From Eretmocerus hayati (taxonomy: Eukaryota > Arthropoda > Insecta > Hymenoptera > Aphelinidae): a stretch of DNA of 64,000 bases. A model generated the notes under the pieces. It saw only the letters and a program-made list of their open reading frames with translations, had not been told where the DNA came from and searched no databases. The stretch covers positions 126,386,305-126,450,304 of the forward strand of contig CM056743.1 of assembly GCA_029851415.1 (NCBI GenBank). Reading direction: 5' to 3'. Shown one piece after another: positions 17,527 through 30,345 of the stretch (within the stretch, counting starts at the first letter, position 1; every line of letters starts with the position of its first letter). The position numbers were made by a program, and so were the translations under genes.

Positions 17527-18780
17527 TTTACAACACAGATTTCAGAGCGTGATGGCACAATCCTGAGGTTGATCTCACGGTCAGTCCCTGTGGCAATACG
17601 GTTTTGATAGCAAGTCGTGATAGCCCAGTTTAAGGATCTCGAGATGGTATATCGCAAGAACGTTTCATTGAGAAGTTGTAAGATGGGAGAGTATGTGTAG
17701 CGAAACCCTTGAGATGTTACAGACTCATGGATTGAACGTGCCGCTAAACAGCTCGTGCGACGAGACGTGGGCTCCGTGACGTGGGCACCCGAGTTTGTGA
17801 AAAAATTATTAAAAGAATACTACCTAATTGTGCGTCTCAAGCGCGTTTAGATACCGTTTGAAAATCAATTGTAGATGTTATGGTTTTTCCAAAAAAACAT
17901 AAAGAAGTTTTCGTGTGCTGGGAAACTTAACTATTTTTTTCTCGTCAACCGTACACTGTGGGAATTGTGCGTTCAGTGCGGTCGATTGCGCGTAGTTTTT
18001 CCTACAAGTGAGTATTCTTACTCTCCAAAAACCCCCATTATTTTGGTCGGTAATTAATTAAAACTGCGTCTCCGACCTTCACTTTTCCTCTGTCGAGCAT
18101 GTTCTAGTTCTGCACCCATGACAAGACAAGAGCGCCCTTCATTTCTTTGGCTCAAGGGACAATCGTAAAACTTCCCGCACATACGCGCAACAAGTTCGTT
18201 AACCACATTACCAGACAGGGTTGATCAAAGTCGGCGTTCAATGGTGTATTACCAGACTGCCACAGCAACTGATGCACTTGTAACACCATGAGAAGTTTAT
18301 TAACCAATTATCCTACCCTCTGACATACTAGATACAAATGCATTTGTTATTTCATGATGGTCCCGACGAGCTCATTCGATTATTCAATGCAAGGGTCAAT
18401 ACATGGTCGGTGCACCCAATCAAATTAGGGAGGCATTTCGCTGCCACTGTAATGGCGGCGACCGATTGACATAACTCCAAAATCATACATTTTGAAGCAG
18501 GGTAGCCTTTGAATGATCGAAAGTTAGCGAGGTCAGAGCAATGCTACGATCTCAATCACAAACCACTAGGGGGGTCTTCGGGCCCAGAACAGGTACAATC
18601 CTCCGGTCCACTAGTTACACCGTACCCGGGAATCGGCCCATATCCGGTAGGGAAGAGCCTGGTCCCGATGGTCTTAAGTTGTGGATTCCTCCTCGTCCGT
18701 TGGCAAACTAGATGTAATGAGTGACTCCAGTAGACTCGATACAAACGGACTTTATTGCCAAAGTCTTGTCAATTCTCTTC
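17527..18780. other. Unannotated DNA
   Basis: No gene or clear repeat. The stretch 18500-18780 next to the ribozyme has a different, more GC-rich texture and may be the remains of the same element. Confidence 0.4.
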
Positions 18781-18783
18781 AAA

Positions 18784-18827
18784 ATTCCGACGTTTCGGAT
18801 GCGTAAAATGCACCCCTCATCAGGGAA
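18784..18827 (-). ncRNA. Hammerhead ribozyme, minimal type I (Penelope/retrozyme type)
   Basis: On the minus strand the parts follow in order: TTCC (stem I, 18827-18824), the core CTGATGA (18823-18817), a stem II hairpin closed by GGGTGC/GCATCC with an ATTTTAC loop and one unpaired G, GAAA (18796-18793), CG, then TC and GGAA (stem I, 18788-18785). All invariant core nucleotides are present. Predicted self-cleavage falls after C at 18789. Stem III is reduced to A-U plus C-G with no loop. That is the form described for Penelope-like elements, which usually act as dimers. No Penelope reverse transcriptase or GIY-YIG frame is nearby, so this is probably a solo remnant. Confidence 0.8.
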
Positions 18828-19919
18828 AACTGAGCAACAAGAAAAATTTTTTACATAAGCTATGATCACAATTACAAATTTCTGACAACATACTTGGTAA
18901 TGGTAACACTAATTGTCTATACATGTAATGCAAAGAATTTGCTCACCAAGGAGAATTATAAGTCATGACTTGTTAGGCCGTGATGGTAATTTCTAACAAG
19001 TGGCATAATTCATTCATTGAAAATAGAGGCTAGAACAAAACAAGAACAGACTGGTACACAGGGCCTCGACTGCTATGAAATAGTTATAAAAATGAGATAA
19101 AAATCAAACTTACATGGTAGGCGTAATGAGAGCCTGGTCCCGAGTCTGGTGCTCGGTGCTGCCATGGCTCCTCCCGCTCCTAGGCACCAGCGCCCAAACT
19201 TTTAAAGTCATTTCGATTTGGAAAAATTATGGCACATACTCCGTGATGCAAGGAATCTATTGCAGTTTCGAAATATGCGGGTTGCCAACCTTATTTTTGA
19301 GAAGAAAATTCTCAAAGTATTGGAATTTAACACGGCGTCTTACGGGTGATGACCACGGAATGAGTCATATCTCAAAATTTAACAGTGTTACCGCAACGAG
19401 CAACTGTCCAAGCATGCATCATTTATAGACGAATGGAATGTCATTGAGAAACATGCATGTTGCCGACGTGTAAAGGGCAGGAAAACATTCGAAAGGATCA
19501 AATCTGTCGAAAAACAGGTGTGCAGCGGCGACTCGGACGCTGCACGCTTGCGCGAGCGCGAGCTTGGGTTGTGTATGTGTGTCGGTGAGCGAGCGCGTCT
19601 CGTAGCCTGGCGCTTGTGTTGGTAGGCGCGGGGCCCTAACTGCTCGTGATACGTTACCCAACGCTGGTGCCTCCTTAACGAGTGCTAGGTCGCTCAGGTG
19701 GCTCAGCCCTGGGGCGCGACAGTCCTCCTGGTCCTAGTTACGTCAGCCGGAGCGCGGAGTCCGCACAGCTCCATTCGGTAGGGTAACGATGTCAGCCGCG
19801 ATGCCCCAGAACTAGGCGAATGGTGGGCGTCGTGACCGAGCTGCCCTAGGGTGACTCGCCGTGTGGCCGACATGACTCATTCAGACTTCCGGAAGGGCTC
19901 CCTGGGCTCCAGCAAAGTC
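18828..19919. other. Unannotated DNA between the ribozyme and the foldback element
   Basis: GC-rich blocks at 19120-19195 and 19530-19910 contain small inverted words (AGGCACCAGCG at about 19180 against CGCTGGTGCCT at about 19662). No frame with recognisable content. Confidence 0.35.
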
Positions 19920-19921
19920 TA

Positions 19922-22900
19922 CCCATGTGAAAAACGTATGACTTGCCAATGACTTGTGTATAGCTTGTGAATAGACAGAAATGGGCAGCGTTTATCAAGC
20001 TATTGACAAGCTATTCACAAGTCATTGGCAAGTCATTGAATGTAGTCCTACGAAATTTATCAGTGAAGATGCAGTTATGTCTGGGCCTCACTGCTGCAAC
20101 TTCGGCTCGGGTCCAGGGGCAACCTCGGCGCATCCACCCACACTGAGCGTGTGTGGGAGGCCCGGGAGATCGTTGGAGATTGCGGAAAACGTCTAATGTG
20201 CTTGGAAAATACACCCGCGATGTTTTCGTTGTCGATGCGGGGCCTCTGGCTCACTTCGGCACGCGTGTCCTCCACCTATACATCATGCGTGGGTGGAAGG
20301 CTTGCGCGGGAGGTTAAAATATCTCAGAAAAGGTTCGGAGCCCTCGTGGATGGTCATAGTGAGACTCAACACATGTCTGAGCCCCAGCTTTTCTCAGCAA
20401 GCATGCACCTCTGATATGATGTGTTCGCCCACTGATTGCGTAGGCAGATGAATTGAGGGGGCGGGTGAGGGAGGCAAAAATCGTGTTAACGGCAAAAACT
20501 GCAAGTTTGCCGGGAAAATAGACCTTGTGTGAAAATCAAGACGATTATCAGTGTGATAACGTGGTATTTTTTATGAATACTATTCTTGGGAAAATTTCGT
20601 TCTAAGTTACATATTTTTACCATAAAAATTGGTGTGATAAGTGGATCATTTTTATTGAGTTTTATCTCGGTTTTATTCAAGATGATCATAATATAACCAA
20701 TGAATTTCAAATTTCACCTGTGGTGTCTCGCGCAATGGAAAAACACAACAAATGAGAAGAGAAAGCGCTCGCCATGAGTGAGAAAGACGATTGAAAGTTA
20801 TCGACGAATTTTGGTGATTAGAGTACTTATGAGTCATTCTTTTTAATATCGCCAGGTTTTGTGGCGGGGGGTCAGGGATTTTTCTGTAACTTTAGGTACA
20901 TGTTGTATATGATAGAAGAAGATGAAAAGCACAGTTTTTAGGTCCCGAAAGTCATCCGCGCGAGTTTGGCGCCCTATTCTCGTTTTCAAAATTCGTGAAA
21001 AATTCGATTTTTCAACTTTTTGATTGATTTCTCACCAGTATAGAACCCGGTAAAACAATTATCCAAGACACATATTTCGACGTAAAATGAGCTGAATTTT
21101 ACGAAAAAAATACTCTTAGATCCGTCAAAGGTGAACATAACCTCAAAAAAAGTGGTTTTTTCAGAAAAACCGAATTTTCAAGTCTTAGGCCCTATTTTAT
21201 CTCAATTTTGACATTTTTATCGGATCCCTCGTCAAATTTTACGTCGAAAACCGTTTCCATAAAATTGGGCTGAAGATGGGTTTGGCCACCATAATAACAA
21301 CTTTAGTAGCAGGGTCGTAAAAATAGCGCTAAATTGTTCGTTTCGGGAGGGACACTTATAACACTGGACAACAAAATGTTGGTTCATAAGTAGCGCATTG
21401 ATCAAGCAATGACTTTTTCGTGTATTTTTCGACGCAGAAACCGAATCCGAAACCAGTTTTGCACCTAGACATCGGGAATTTTTTTAAATCGCGAAATACT
21501 GAGCTTCTACAAAACTGCGTTTTTAGCGTTTTTTGATGATTCTGTAGATACATGATTTCGATGGTGCAACCTTGCAGCGGGCTTAGAGCGTACCCAGACT
21601 ATGATTTCTGACGTATTTCGAGCTGCTGAACACGATGGCAGTGGTTTTAGAGGGCTAGCATACGTTCGGAACGAAGGACAAGGTGATTTTTTGAGTTGCT
21701 ATCAGGAGAGTTTGGACAATTTCGCAATCAATCTCAAAGTGCTCACGAAATTGATCAGAAACACCCTTTTGGATCTCACGAGGGCGCATTCTTTTCGTAT
21801 TTGTACACGCAGTGAGGAAAAATATTTGTAATCGCCTAGAAATAGATGAGTAGAATATACGTGTGTTATTCCGAAAAGAAACTTTTGATCTATTCCTGAG
21901 GTAAGCTCAAGCTTTCTCGTAATAAGTCAAAGCAGTTTCCTAGTCTCATGTGCTTCTGAGAACATATAGGTAGCCGTTTGCAACCAGCCCAAGATAGTAC
22001 ATCTGACGCTGAATATTCTTATTCACTCCCTTCCAGAATAGAATCATTGGAGTGCCCACATTAGCTTAAGGTGAAAAACGATGTAACTAGGTTGATGACA
22101 TATTCATGGTATGTCAAGGTACGTTCCGTGACCTAAACCGAGTTTAGGTCTCCGGGACTTCTGATACCGTATCCTAGCAACAAAATGACATTGTTTTAAT
22201 AGTTTGAGTGACTTCTACGTACAAATACTCGAGCTTTGATCCAATACGAGGAGGCTTGAACTCACTCGAGGAATAGATCTCGAAATAGATCAAAAGTTTC
22301 TTTTCGGAATAACACGCGTATATTCTACTCATCTATTTCTAGGTGATTACAAATACTTTTCCCTCACTGCGTGTACAAATACGAAAAGAATGCGCTCTCG
22401 TGAGATCCAAAAGGGTGTTTCTGATCAATTTCGTGAGCACTTTGAGATTGATTGCGAAATCGTCCAAACTCTCCTGATAGCAACTCAAAAAATCAGCTTG
22501 TCCTTCGTTCCGAACGTATGCTAGCCCTCTAAAACCACTGCCATCGTGTTCAGCAGCTCGAAATACGTCAGAAATCATAGTCTGGGTACGCTCTAAGCCC
22601 GCTGCAAGGTTGCACCATCAAAATCATGTATCTACAGAATCATCAAAAAACGCTAAAAACGCAGTTTTTTAGAAGCTCAGTATTTCGCGATTTAAAAAAA
22701 TTCCTGATGTCTAGGTGCAACACTGGTTTCGGATTCGGTTTCTGCGTCGAAAAATACACGAAAAAGTCATTGCTTGATCAATGCGCTACTTATGAACCAA
22801 CATTTTCTTGTCCAGTGTTATAAGTGTCCCTCCCGAAACGAACAATTTAGCGCTATTTCTACGACCCTGCTACTAAAGTTGTTATTATGGTGGCCAAACC

Positions 22901-24363
22901 CATCTTCAGCCCAATTTTATGGAAACGGTTTTCGACGTAAAATTTGACGAGGGATCCGATAAAAATGTCAAAATTGAGATAAAATAGGGCCTAAGACTTG
23001 AAAATTCGGTTTTTCTGAAAAAACCACTTTTTTGAGGTTATGTTCACCTTTGACGGATCTAAGAGTATTTTTTTCCGTAAAATTCAGCTCCTTTTACGTC
23101 GAAATATGTGTCTTGGATAATTGTTTTACCGGGTTCTATACTGGTGAGAAATCAATCAAAAAGTTGAAAAATCGAATTTTTCACGAATTTTGAAAACGAG
23201 AATAGGGCGCCAAACTCGCGCGGATGACTTTCGGGACCTAAAATCTGTGCTTTTCATCTTCTTCTATCATATACAACATGTACCTAAAGTTACAGAAAAA
23301 TCCCTGACCCCCGCCACAAAACCTGGCGATATTAAAAAGAATGACTCTTATACATTGCTTGATTCAAAAGTTCATCCCGATCTCGGAGGTCTCGTATAGC
23401 TTTTTTCGGTTGTCGATCTGTTGATTTGGGCTATGGCATTGGATATTTGTGCTCAATTCTAAACAATTCACGAAGTCACAAAGAATATGGTAACTAGTTG
23501 TTTGTTGTCGACATGTGTTCCTACTTACGACGACTATATCGATTGAAAATAGATGGCGACAAATATAAACAAGGAATTGACATCCGTCAAGACCCCGAGA
23601 TCAAGGACAAAAATCTTTCTATGGTGAATTCAAAATTGTATCATGTCCCCAGGCTCTCTCATTTACTACACATATGATCGGGACCACCGAGAGAAGCTAT
23701 ACGAGTGCCTCGAGATTGGGATGAACTTTTCAGTCAAATGCATTATTCTAATTACCAAAATTCGTCGATAACCTCAAATTGTCTGTCTGTCTCGCTCATC
23801 GCAAGCTCGGCCGCTCGGCGCACTCTCTTCCCGTTTGTTGTGTTTTTCCATCTTATTTTGGATACTATAGGAGATACTACTCTCTACTCACCCGCCCCCG
23901 CAATTCATCCACATTATATCAGAGGCGCATGCTTGCTGAGAAAAGCCGGGACCCAGAGCCCAGACATGTGTTGAGTCTCATTATGACCATCTATGAGGGC
24001 TCCGAGCTTTTTCTAAGATATTTTGACCTCCCCGCATCGACAACACAAACATTGCAGGTGTGTATTTTCCAAGCACACTAGAAGTTTTCCGCAAGCTTCA
24101 AAGATCTCCCGGGCCTCCCACACACGCTTAGTGTGGGTGGATGCGCCGAGGTTGCCCCTGGACCCGAGCCGAAGTTGCAGCAGTGAGGCCCAGACATAAC
24201 TGCATCTTCACTGATAAATTTCGTAGGACTACATTCAATGACTTGCCAATGACTTGTGAATAGCTTGTCAATAGCTTGACAAACGCTGCCCATTTCTGTC
24301 TATTCACAAGCTATACACAAGTCATTGGCAAGTCATTGTCAAGTCATACGTTTTTTACATGGG
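19922..24363. mobile_element. 4.4-kb palindromic foldback transposon, TA-flanked
   Basis: The left end CCCATGTGAAAAACGTATGA is mirrored at the right end (reverse complement CCCATGTAAAAAACGTATGA). Both are flanked by TA (19920-19921 and 24364-24365). The arms run inward for about 2 kb to about 21902 and 22266, leaving a loop of about 360 bp. Each arm begins with its own nested hairpin built on ACTTGCCAATGACTTGT and CAAGCTATTCACAAG. Small frames are mirrored between arms: a 76-codon frame at 21601-21831 and its partner at 22339-22578, and a 65-codon pair at 21356-21553 and 22626-22823. No transposase is recognised. The right arm carries a nested insertion; the left arm has diverged or extra sequence around 20480-20720. 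Confidence 0.8.
23357..23742. mobile_element. MITE nested in the right arm of the foldback
   Basis: This stretch interrupts the palindrome: the left arm continues without it. It has inverted ends containing AAAAGTTCATCCC, ATCTCG and CTCGTATAGCTT, mirrored at 23695-23741. Its exact boundaries and target duplication are unclear. Confidence 0.65.
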
Positions 24364-24365
24364 TA

Positions 24366-25610
24366 CAAATGAACTCTTGAGCTTTTCACCGAGGAGTGGA
24401 ACCGGCAGAGTACTAGTGACTGATCCGAAATTCGGTTGTGAGGTGCGAACCAGTGCCGAGTCACTCGTGGCCAAGCAATGGCTACCCTGTAAACGAACAT
24501 AGAGCGTATCCCTGCTCCGCAACTATGGGGGCGATCGGGATGGAACCAATAGGCGGGAGCCTGGTATTTAAATGAATCATAAACACCGATACTCAATTAC
24601 ATCAATACACTAAACAGCCTCAAACAAGTTTTGGGTGCTTTGCAAATACAGTAGTATATTACGCAACAAGGGCCGGAAGTAACCCATCACGTTCGGGGTA
24701 CATACTTGCGGGCGTTATGGGTTACTTTCATCCTCGAAAAGGACACACTGTCTTTCGTTACAATGTAGTGACTACTGCGCATGCTCAGTTATTTTCTGGG
24801 TGGCATTGGGGCATTTTCTGCCTCGGGATCGGTGCCGAAACCACGGGCGACGAGCACAGGCTTTCCCTGCCATTGTATCAAAAAGAAATATAATGAGACC
24901 ATGAAAGATAAATACAATGATAAACTAGATGAAAAAGCAGATGAGAGTCCAGATGAGGAGTTCATGCGAAAGGAATTGGGTACACGAGAAGTCTTGAGAG
25001 TCCTAAATCTCTCAAGATGGCGGCAAAATATGCACCGGGTAGTCGTTCTTAGCAACTGTATTCATATATAGCTATTGGCACACGAGGTTAGCGTTGTTTC
25101 GAGCTCATGCGTTTCGAGCTAAGCTAGTGCATCCGCGTTGGTGGTAGCCACCGGACCTTTCCTGAACCACAGCTGCTGGAAAATCTGGTTCTGACCCTAT
25201 GCTGCGTGAGTAGGGAAGCATGAGCCCGGAGTCACGTGATCTGCGGATTCCAACGGAAAGAAGGTGAGCTCGTCAAAGATGAAGAAAGCTAACAGCGCAT
25301 CCTAATATGTGGATGAATCGTTTCGCCAACTCAAGATTCTGATCTCATATAACACGATTTCCGCCTCGGGGATCAAGCAATCGAGCAAAGAATGAATATG
25401 ATCCGTGGAGAATTGAGCTATAGCCCCCATTCAAAATAGTCTGCTACACTCCCTAAACCCCAGTTTAAATACAACACGACCCATGATAATCAGTTTCCAC
25501 AACTACATTCAAATCTGCCAGCATCTTCCACAACACTTGCACTTGTTGAATTACTCTCTTCTCCTCCATTCACCCTTTAATCTCAATTATCTCAGCAAGC
25601 ACCGCTGGGG
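24366..25610. other. Unannotated DNA
   Basis: No recognisable gene. A 96-codon frame (24781-25071) is acidic and lysine-rich but has no domain and a competing frame on the other strand. Confidence 0.4.
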
Positions 25611-25673
25611 GGCACGACCGGGAAAGATGTAGTTATACCCGAAGGTCGCGGTCTGCTCCGATGACCTAGTGCC
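25611..25673. ncRNA. Possible structured RNA, three-way junction
   Basis: Three complementary pairs nest as a three-way junction: GGCAC (25611) with GTGCC (25669), GACC-GGG (25616) with CCC...GGTC (25638-25647), and GGTC (25650) with GACC (25663). I tried to match it to tRNA, 5S, snRNAs, 7SL and small ribozymes and found no convincing fit. Chance folding is possible. Confidence 0.2.
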
Positions 25674-27820
25674 GCGCTTGCAAAGGCAAAGGCCAGGCAT
25701 CTCTCGTCCGTCTAGCGCGTATAAGTACATTGTACACATCAGCAATTTCCTCGTAGCTGAGTTCCACAGCTTTGGCCGTTACTACCGCAATGTCCCATTA
25801 GCATCGCTAGCAGAGAAAGTTTTGTCCGCTTCATTTACATTCGGACGTGCCGTGCGCTTGAAGCCGTATCATGCATAGTCGAGAGAAGGGCGCAATGCTT
25901 TCCATCTCTCTGGCGTCATCCATGAAGTATTATACTCTAGCTACAATAAGAGAGAGAAAGAGATAGAGAACTGATTTATGAAACCACCTGCAGGGGCAGG
26001 GTTTAACGACCTCAGCTTCTGTTTTGTGTATTAGTCTGCGAGCTGCGCCTTTTTTTTACTCGCAGTCTCCCTCTTATTTGCGGAAGCCACAGTGATGAAT
26101 GTTTGCCACAAGCTAAATCTGCTGCTGTTCACTGTGAATTGCACGCTCGGCATACCATACCCCTCTTTTCTCTTTTTTCCCTCTCTGTTGGGTAAACAAT
26201 GAATGGAAGAGGCCTTTGAAGCTGGCCTTTGGTACTCTACTATATACTGGGTTTACGCCTTGTGGCCATGACAAACGGGAATCAGCTGTTCGATCAGCTG
26301 TTGACAATGCTTGGTGGGACATCGACCTAGAGAGATGCGGTTTAAAGTGAGACTTGGCTCAGTCCGATTCCACGGATATCTATCGATTTGATAGCGATTA
26401 CTTTATGTGATATGGTCAAGCGAGAAACTTGATCTATCAATTCATCGACTTCACGCACACTCTGAATAACACACTGACGAGATTATGGCTGTTGAGGTCC
26501 TGCAAGTTCAGCAGTCTACGATTATAGCTCATGCTACTAGAAAAGGTGCGCTATGGTTGTGTAATCCTTTTGACATATCTGCTTCAAACGAGATCGTTAG
26601 CTTCTATTATCGATCGACCAGGTCCTCTCATTATCTTTTAATTCGTTGAGATGCTTAGTCAGTTTTAAGCTTTTAGGACTAGTCAATTGTAGGCGTATAG
26701 ACCTCGGTTAGCTGAAACTCGAAAGAGTGTGAGTTCGAATTTTGGTTAGGTTATCAATGACTTTTTTAAAGACAAGCATTTCTTAGGGAAGCATCTGGTT
26801 GGGCGGAAAGGTTTATATTCCAATTTACTCAACACACCACACCCTTCCGAAAGCTCCCGAGAATTCTAAGTTGCTCAAATCACTCCATACTAGCGCTTTG
26901 CCCAAACAAGCTCGTTCACATCAGAAGTATCGGGAGGAAGCTGAGCTTTGATAAGTGTAATGACAAGTACCAACCACTAGAGTGGACAGTAACACATTGA
27001 AAATTTCATCTGAAAGGAGAATCCAGAACATTTGTTTGGAATCCTGAATTGATTCTTGAATCGTGCTGAAAAAATGACTTAATGAATCAAGATTACATGA
27101 ATTATGATAATTTTATGTCGCGCAAAAATTGTAGGTCAAGTGAGCCATTGGACTGCGATGAAACGACGTCGTTTTCACTTTTACTGATCAGGCAGTAATC
27201 GGATCTATTAACGTACCCGCAGTCACATCTCCATTATGATGAGGTGACCTTGCGCCACTTAATGTCACAAACCTAGCGACGTTTTGATTCGTATACTATT
27301 CCTCTGAATTTTTTAAGAAGGCATAAGCCAATAGGTCGGGAGATGCGAAGACAGAACTTGAATGGGGTATCCCGCCGTGTATTGTTTGTCTACCTTTTCG
27401 CATAGTCCTTCGCTTGGGTAACAAAAAGCAAGTAGCCATTGAGTTTGTAGTCGCGAATGAATTGACCGCGTGCTGGTGCTAAGATTAGCCCTCAGCTTCA
27501 AAAGCCAACCTGAGAAGATTCCCGAGTTATGTAATCTGTTTTTTAAGCTGTCACTTGAGCTGCTTCTATAGAGTAGCTATGTATCGATCTGGCATATAAG
27601 AATCTGAGACTCTTGATCTCCAAATTGATGAACTGATAATCTGCTCGTGCTTCGGGATTGAACTTGACAAGATGTATTGGTGCAGTCTGGATCTTACATT
27701 GTATCAAAGTGTTTCGTCGTATCAAATTTCTAGATATCATGTGTATGGTGGCACTGTTGTTATTGCTCGCCCTCCGCTAATCTATTCTTCTAAGTATTCC
27801 TTCAAAAGGCTATATATTTA
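25674..27820. other. Unannotated DNA
   Basis: No supported gene or repeat. A tRNA B-box-like word (GAGTTCGAATTTT) occurs at 26731 without a convincing tRNA around it. Confidence 0.4.
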
Positions 27821-27824
27821 CTTC

Positions 27825-29090
27825 CTAAACGTGGGCTCCGCCTCCAAGCGAACGATGTCATCAAACTCCTGGGGTACGCGGATGACCTGGACGTCATAGG
27901 CGACACCAAACAAGATGTAGAAGAAATTGCACATATCTTGATCCCAAGCGCAAAAGAAGTAGGCCTAGAGGTAAATGAGTCGAAAACGAAATACATGGTC
28001 ATGGACCGTAACAACGCGGATGACGACGCAGATCCTATCCAAATCGCGAATTACTCCTTCGAGAAAGTCCCCCTCTTCCCCTATCTTAGGACCACAGTAA
28101 CGCACGATAACAACATAAGGATAGAGTTTGATAAAAGAATAAGCGCAGGACATAGGTGTTTTGGCTCGTTACAGAAACTCTTCAGAGATAAAGACCTCTC
28201 ACGCGAAGCCAAAATAACGATTTACAAAACCATTATTCAACCCGTGACTCTCTATGGATGCGAGACTTGGTCAATGTCGCAGCTAGATCAGGGGAAGTTC
28301 CAGGTCTTTGAAAACAAAATACTGCGGAGTATTTTCGGATCAACTATTGATCAAAGCTCGGGAATCCCTAGAATCAGATATAATGATGAGTTGCTCCAAC
28401 TCTACGGGTCCCCGAGTATTGTCAATGTCATTAACTACAGGAGGGTACAGTGGATGGCCCATGTAGCGAGAATGGATGAGGAACGTGTAGCGCGGAGGGT
28501 ACTGGATTACAAACCAGACTCGCGACGGGGCAGGGGAAAACCACGTATAAGCCTGGAAAAAAGCGTGCTAAGTAAGATAAAAATGACGGGCCGCAATCCC
28601 AATGTACGGAGAAACCGAGCACAGGACAGGAGCGTATGGCGTGATTGCTGTCGAGCAGTCAGAGACTACGGCCTTTTCAACCCAGATATCGCCCGAGCCT
28701 AGTGTGAGCAACGTGTGGTGAACGTATCTCTGTAACGCTGGCTGCTCAGTAAGGGCGCCTCCACCCCGTAAAGTGCGTATCGTCGCAATACGGAAAGGGA
28801 CAGCTATCGTCCTGGTCGAAAGCGGGTCCGGGCCTGGCACGAGCGTACGTGTGGTGAACGAACCTCAACAGTGCAAGCGGCCAAGACGGGCCAATACACC
28901 TAGAAACGGCCCACCCTCCTCTCACAAGCTGAGCAGCGGAAATACATCCCAGCATCGAAGAATGCTGGATTGGTTTTCAGCTAAAAGGCATGCGAGCGGG
29001 AGTGTGGATTACCGAGGCAATAGACCTCGTGGTCTGAAGGTCTAAACGCGTGGACCCGAGAAAGCCAACTGATGATGATGATGATAGAAT
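27825..29090 (+). mobile_element. 5'-truncated non-LTR retrotransposon (RTE-like)
   Basis: The copy contains the end of a reverse transcriptase frame, an untranslated stretch of about 370 bp, and a 3' tail of five TGA units ending about 29090. A 5' truncation with a short-repeat tail is typical of RTE-group insertions. No target duplication was identified. Confidence 0.75.
27829..28702 (+). pseudogene. Reverse transcriptase C-terminal fragment (non-LTR)
   Basis: The frame starts at the truncation point and runs through YADD (about 27878) to a TAG at 28702. After YADDLDVIG come a thumb-like region with N-E-S-K-T-K-Y, L-Y-G-C-E-T-W and R-R-V-Q-W-M-A-H-V-A-R-M, and a basic, GR-rich C-terminus with A-Q-D-R-S-V-W-R. 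This motif series is common in RTE-like elements; the clade is not firmly assigned. The fingers, most of the palm and any endonuclease are missing. The frame is otherwise unbroken, so the copy is fairly recent but inactive. Confidence 0.8.
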
Positions 29091-29410
29091 ACGTATACGT
29101 CAAAATTTGAGATCAGACTGGAATGGACTACTTACAGAATTTGATATGAATCAGGATATGGATAACTCGAATCGCATAAAGCTCATAAACTAAGAATGAG
29201 CGGTCCAATTGTCCTCTAAATAGGCATGTGCTGGGTTGCTAGAGCTGAATGGTATAGATTACGCACTGAAGTGCCTTGTGAAGTGCATTATGCTTCTTTA
29301 TTAGCTGCGTATTTACTTTCTGAACTACCAAGCGGAATCTCGCTCACTCGTTTCACAAGAGTGTTGAGAGGCTTATACGTACACGGGGGTCATCAGAATC
29401 ACCTGATAGT

Positions 29411-30345
29411 CACCGCAAGAAAGATCTTCGGATCTTGGGAGAGTAACCGGCCCCAGTTAACCGCAAGGAGGATCCTTAGTTGATCCTGGGAGACAGAAGC
29501 ACTCCCTGGCCCTAATCTTCCGACAAGGGAGATCTTAGTGTCTCGGCAGCACACAACAACTCCCCCGCTCCGAGTCTTTAGCCCTAGCACCCATATGTGT
29601 GCTTTTACCACCTCGTCCATCTCAGTGCGTATGAGCCTTGAGTGGCATCTTGGACCACTTCAGGGCTCCCGCTTCTTCGCAAGCCTCCCTGTATCTTCCA
29701 TCTTTTCTCTACTCTATGTTCCTTCCTTCCTTCTTCCGGGACTATAACCTTCGGGTTGGCGCCCACCGGGGAGGGGTTTAAGTTGGTAAGTGCCCGACTT
29801 TTCTTGGGTGAACCCGACACTACCCACACTCTTAAGAAGATTTCCCCTTCCCGGCCTACCAAAAAAAAAGGCTTTGAGGACCCGCAAGGGAGATCTACGG
29901 ATCTTAACAGAGTAACGACTCCCCGACCCCAGTTAACCGCGGGGAGGCATCTTGGTTGATCCTGGAAGACAGACCCACTTACCGGCCCCGGCTCTATTCT
30001 GGGAGCATACGACAACTCCCCCGCCCCCAGTCTTCAGCCCCAGCACCCATGTGTGTGCTTCCACAACCTCGTCAAGTCAGTGGGTAAGAGTCCTGAGCAG
30101 CGTCTTGGATTGCATCAGGACTTCTGCTTCTTCACTAGCCCCCTAGTATCTTTCATCTATACTCTACTCTCCCACACTCTCTCCTTCTTCTGGGACTATA
30201 ACCTTCGGCTTGGCAACCTTCGGGGAGGGGTTTTAGTCGGCAGGTGCCCGTGGTTTTTCGGTCGAATCTGACACTACCCACACTCTTGTGGGTGTCTATG
30301 AAGATTTCCACTTCCCGGCCTACCAGAAGAAGAAAAAACACCTGA
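29411..30345. repeat. Two tandem copies of a 467-bp unit
   Basis: Copy 1 starts near ACCGCAAGAAAGATCTTCGG (29413) and copy 2 near ACCCGCAAGGGAGATCTACG (29880). Shared landmarks in order are CAGTTAACCGC, TTGATCCTGG, GGGACTATAACCTTCGG and TTCCCGGCCTACCA. Open frames inside are inconsistent between copies. It could be a satellite dimer or part of an unidentified element. Confidence 0.75.

Noticed and set aside
21601..21831. 76-codon frame mirrored in both arms of the 4.4-kb foldback
   Set aside because: Conservation between arms follows from the palindrome itself; no domain recognised. Mentioned under the element instead.
26695..26760. Possible tRNA gene with a B-box-like word
   Set aside because: No acceptor stem or anticodon arm can be drawn.
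27672..27899. 75-codon frame overlapping the start of the non-LTR fragment
   Set aside because: Out of frame with the YADD-containing reverse transcriptase reading frame.
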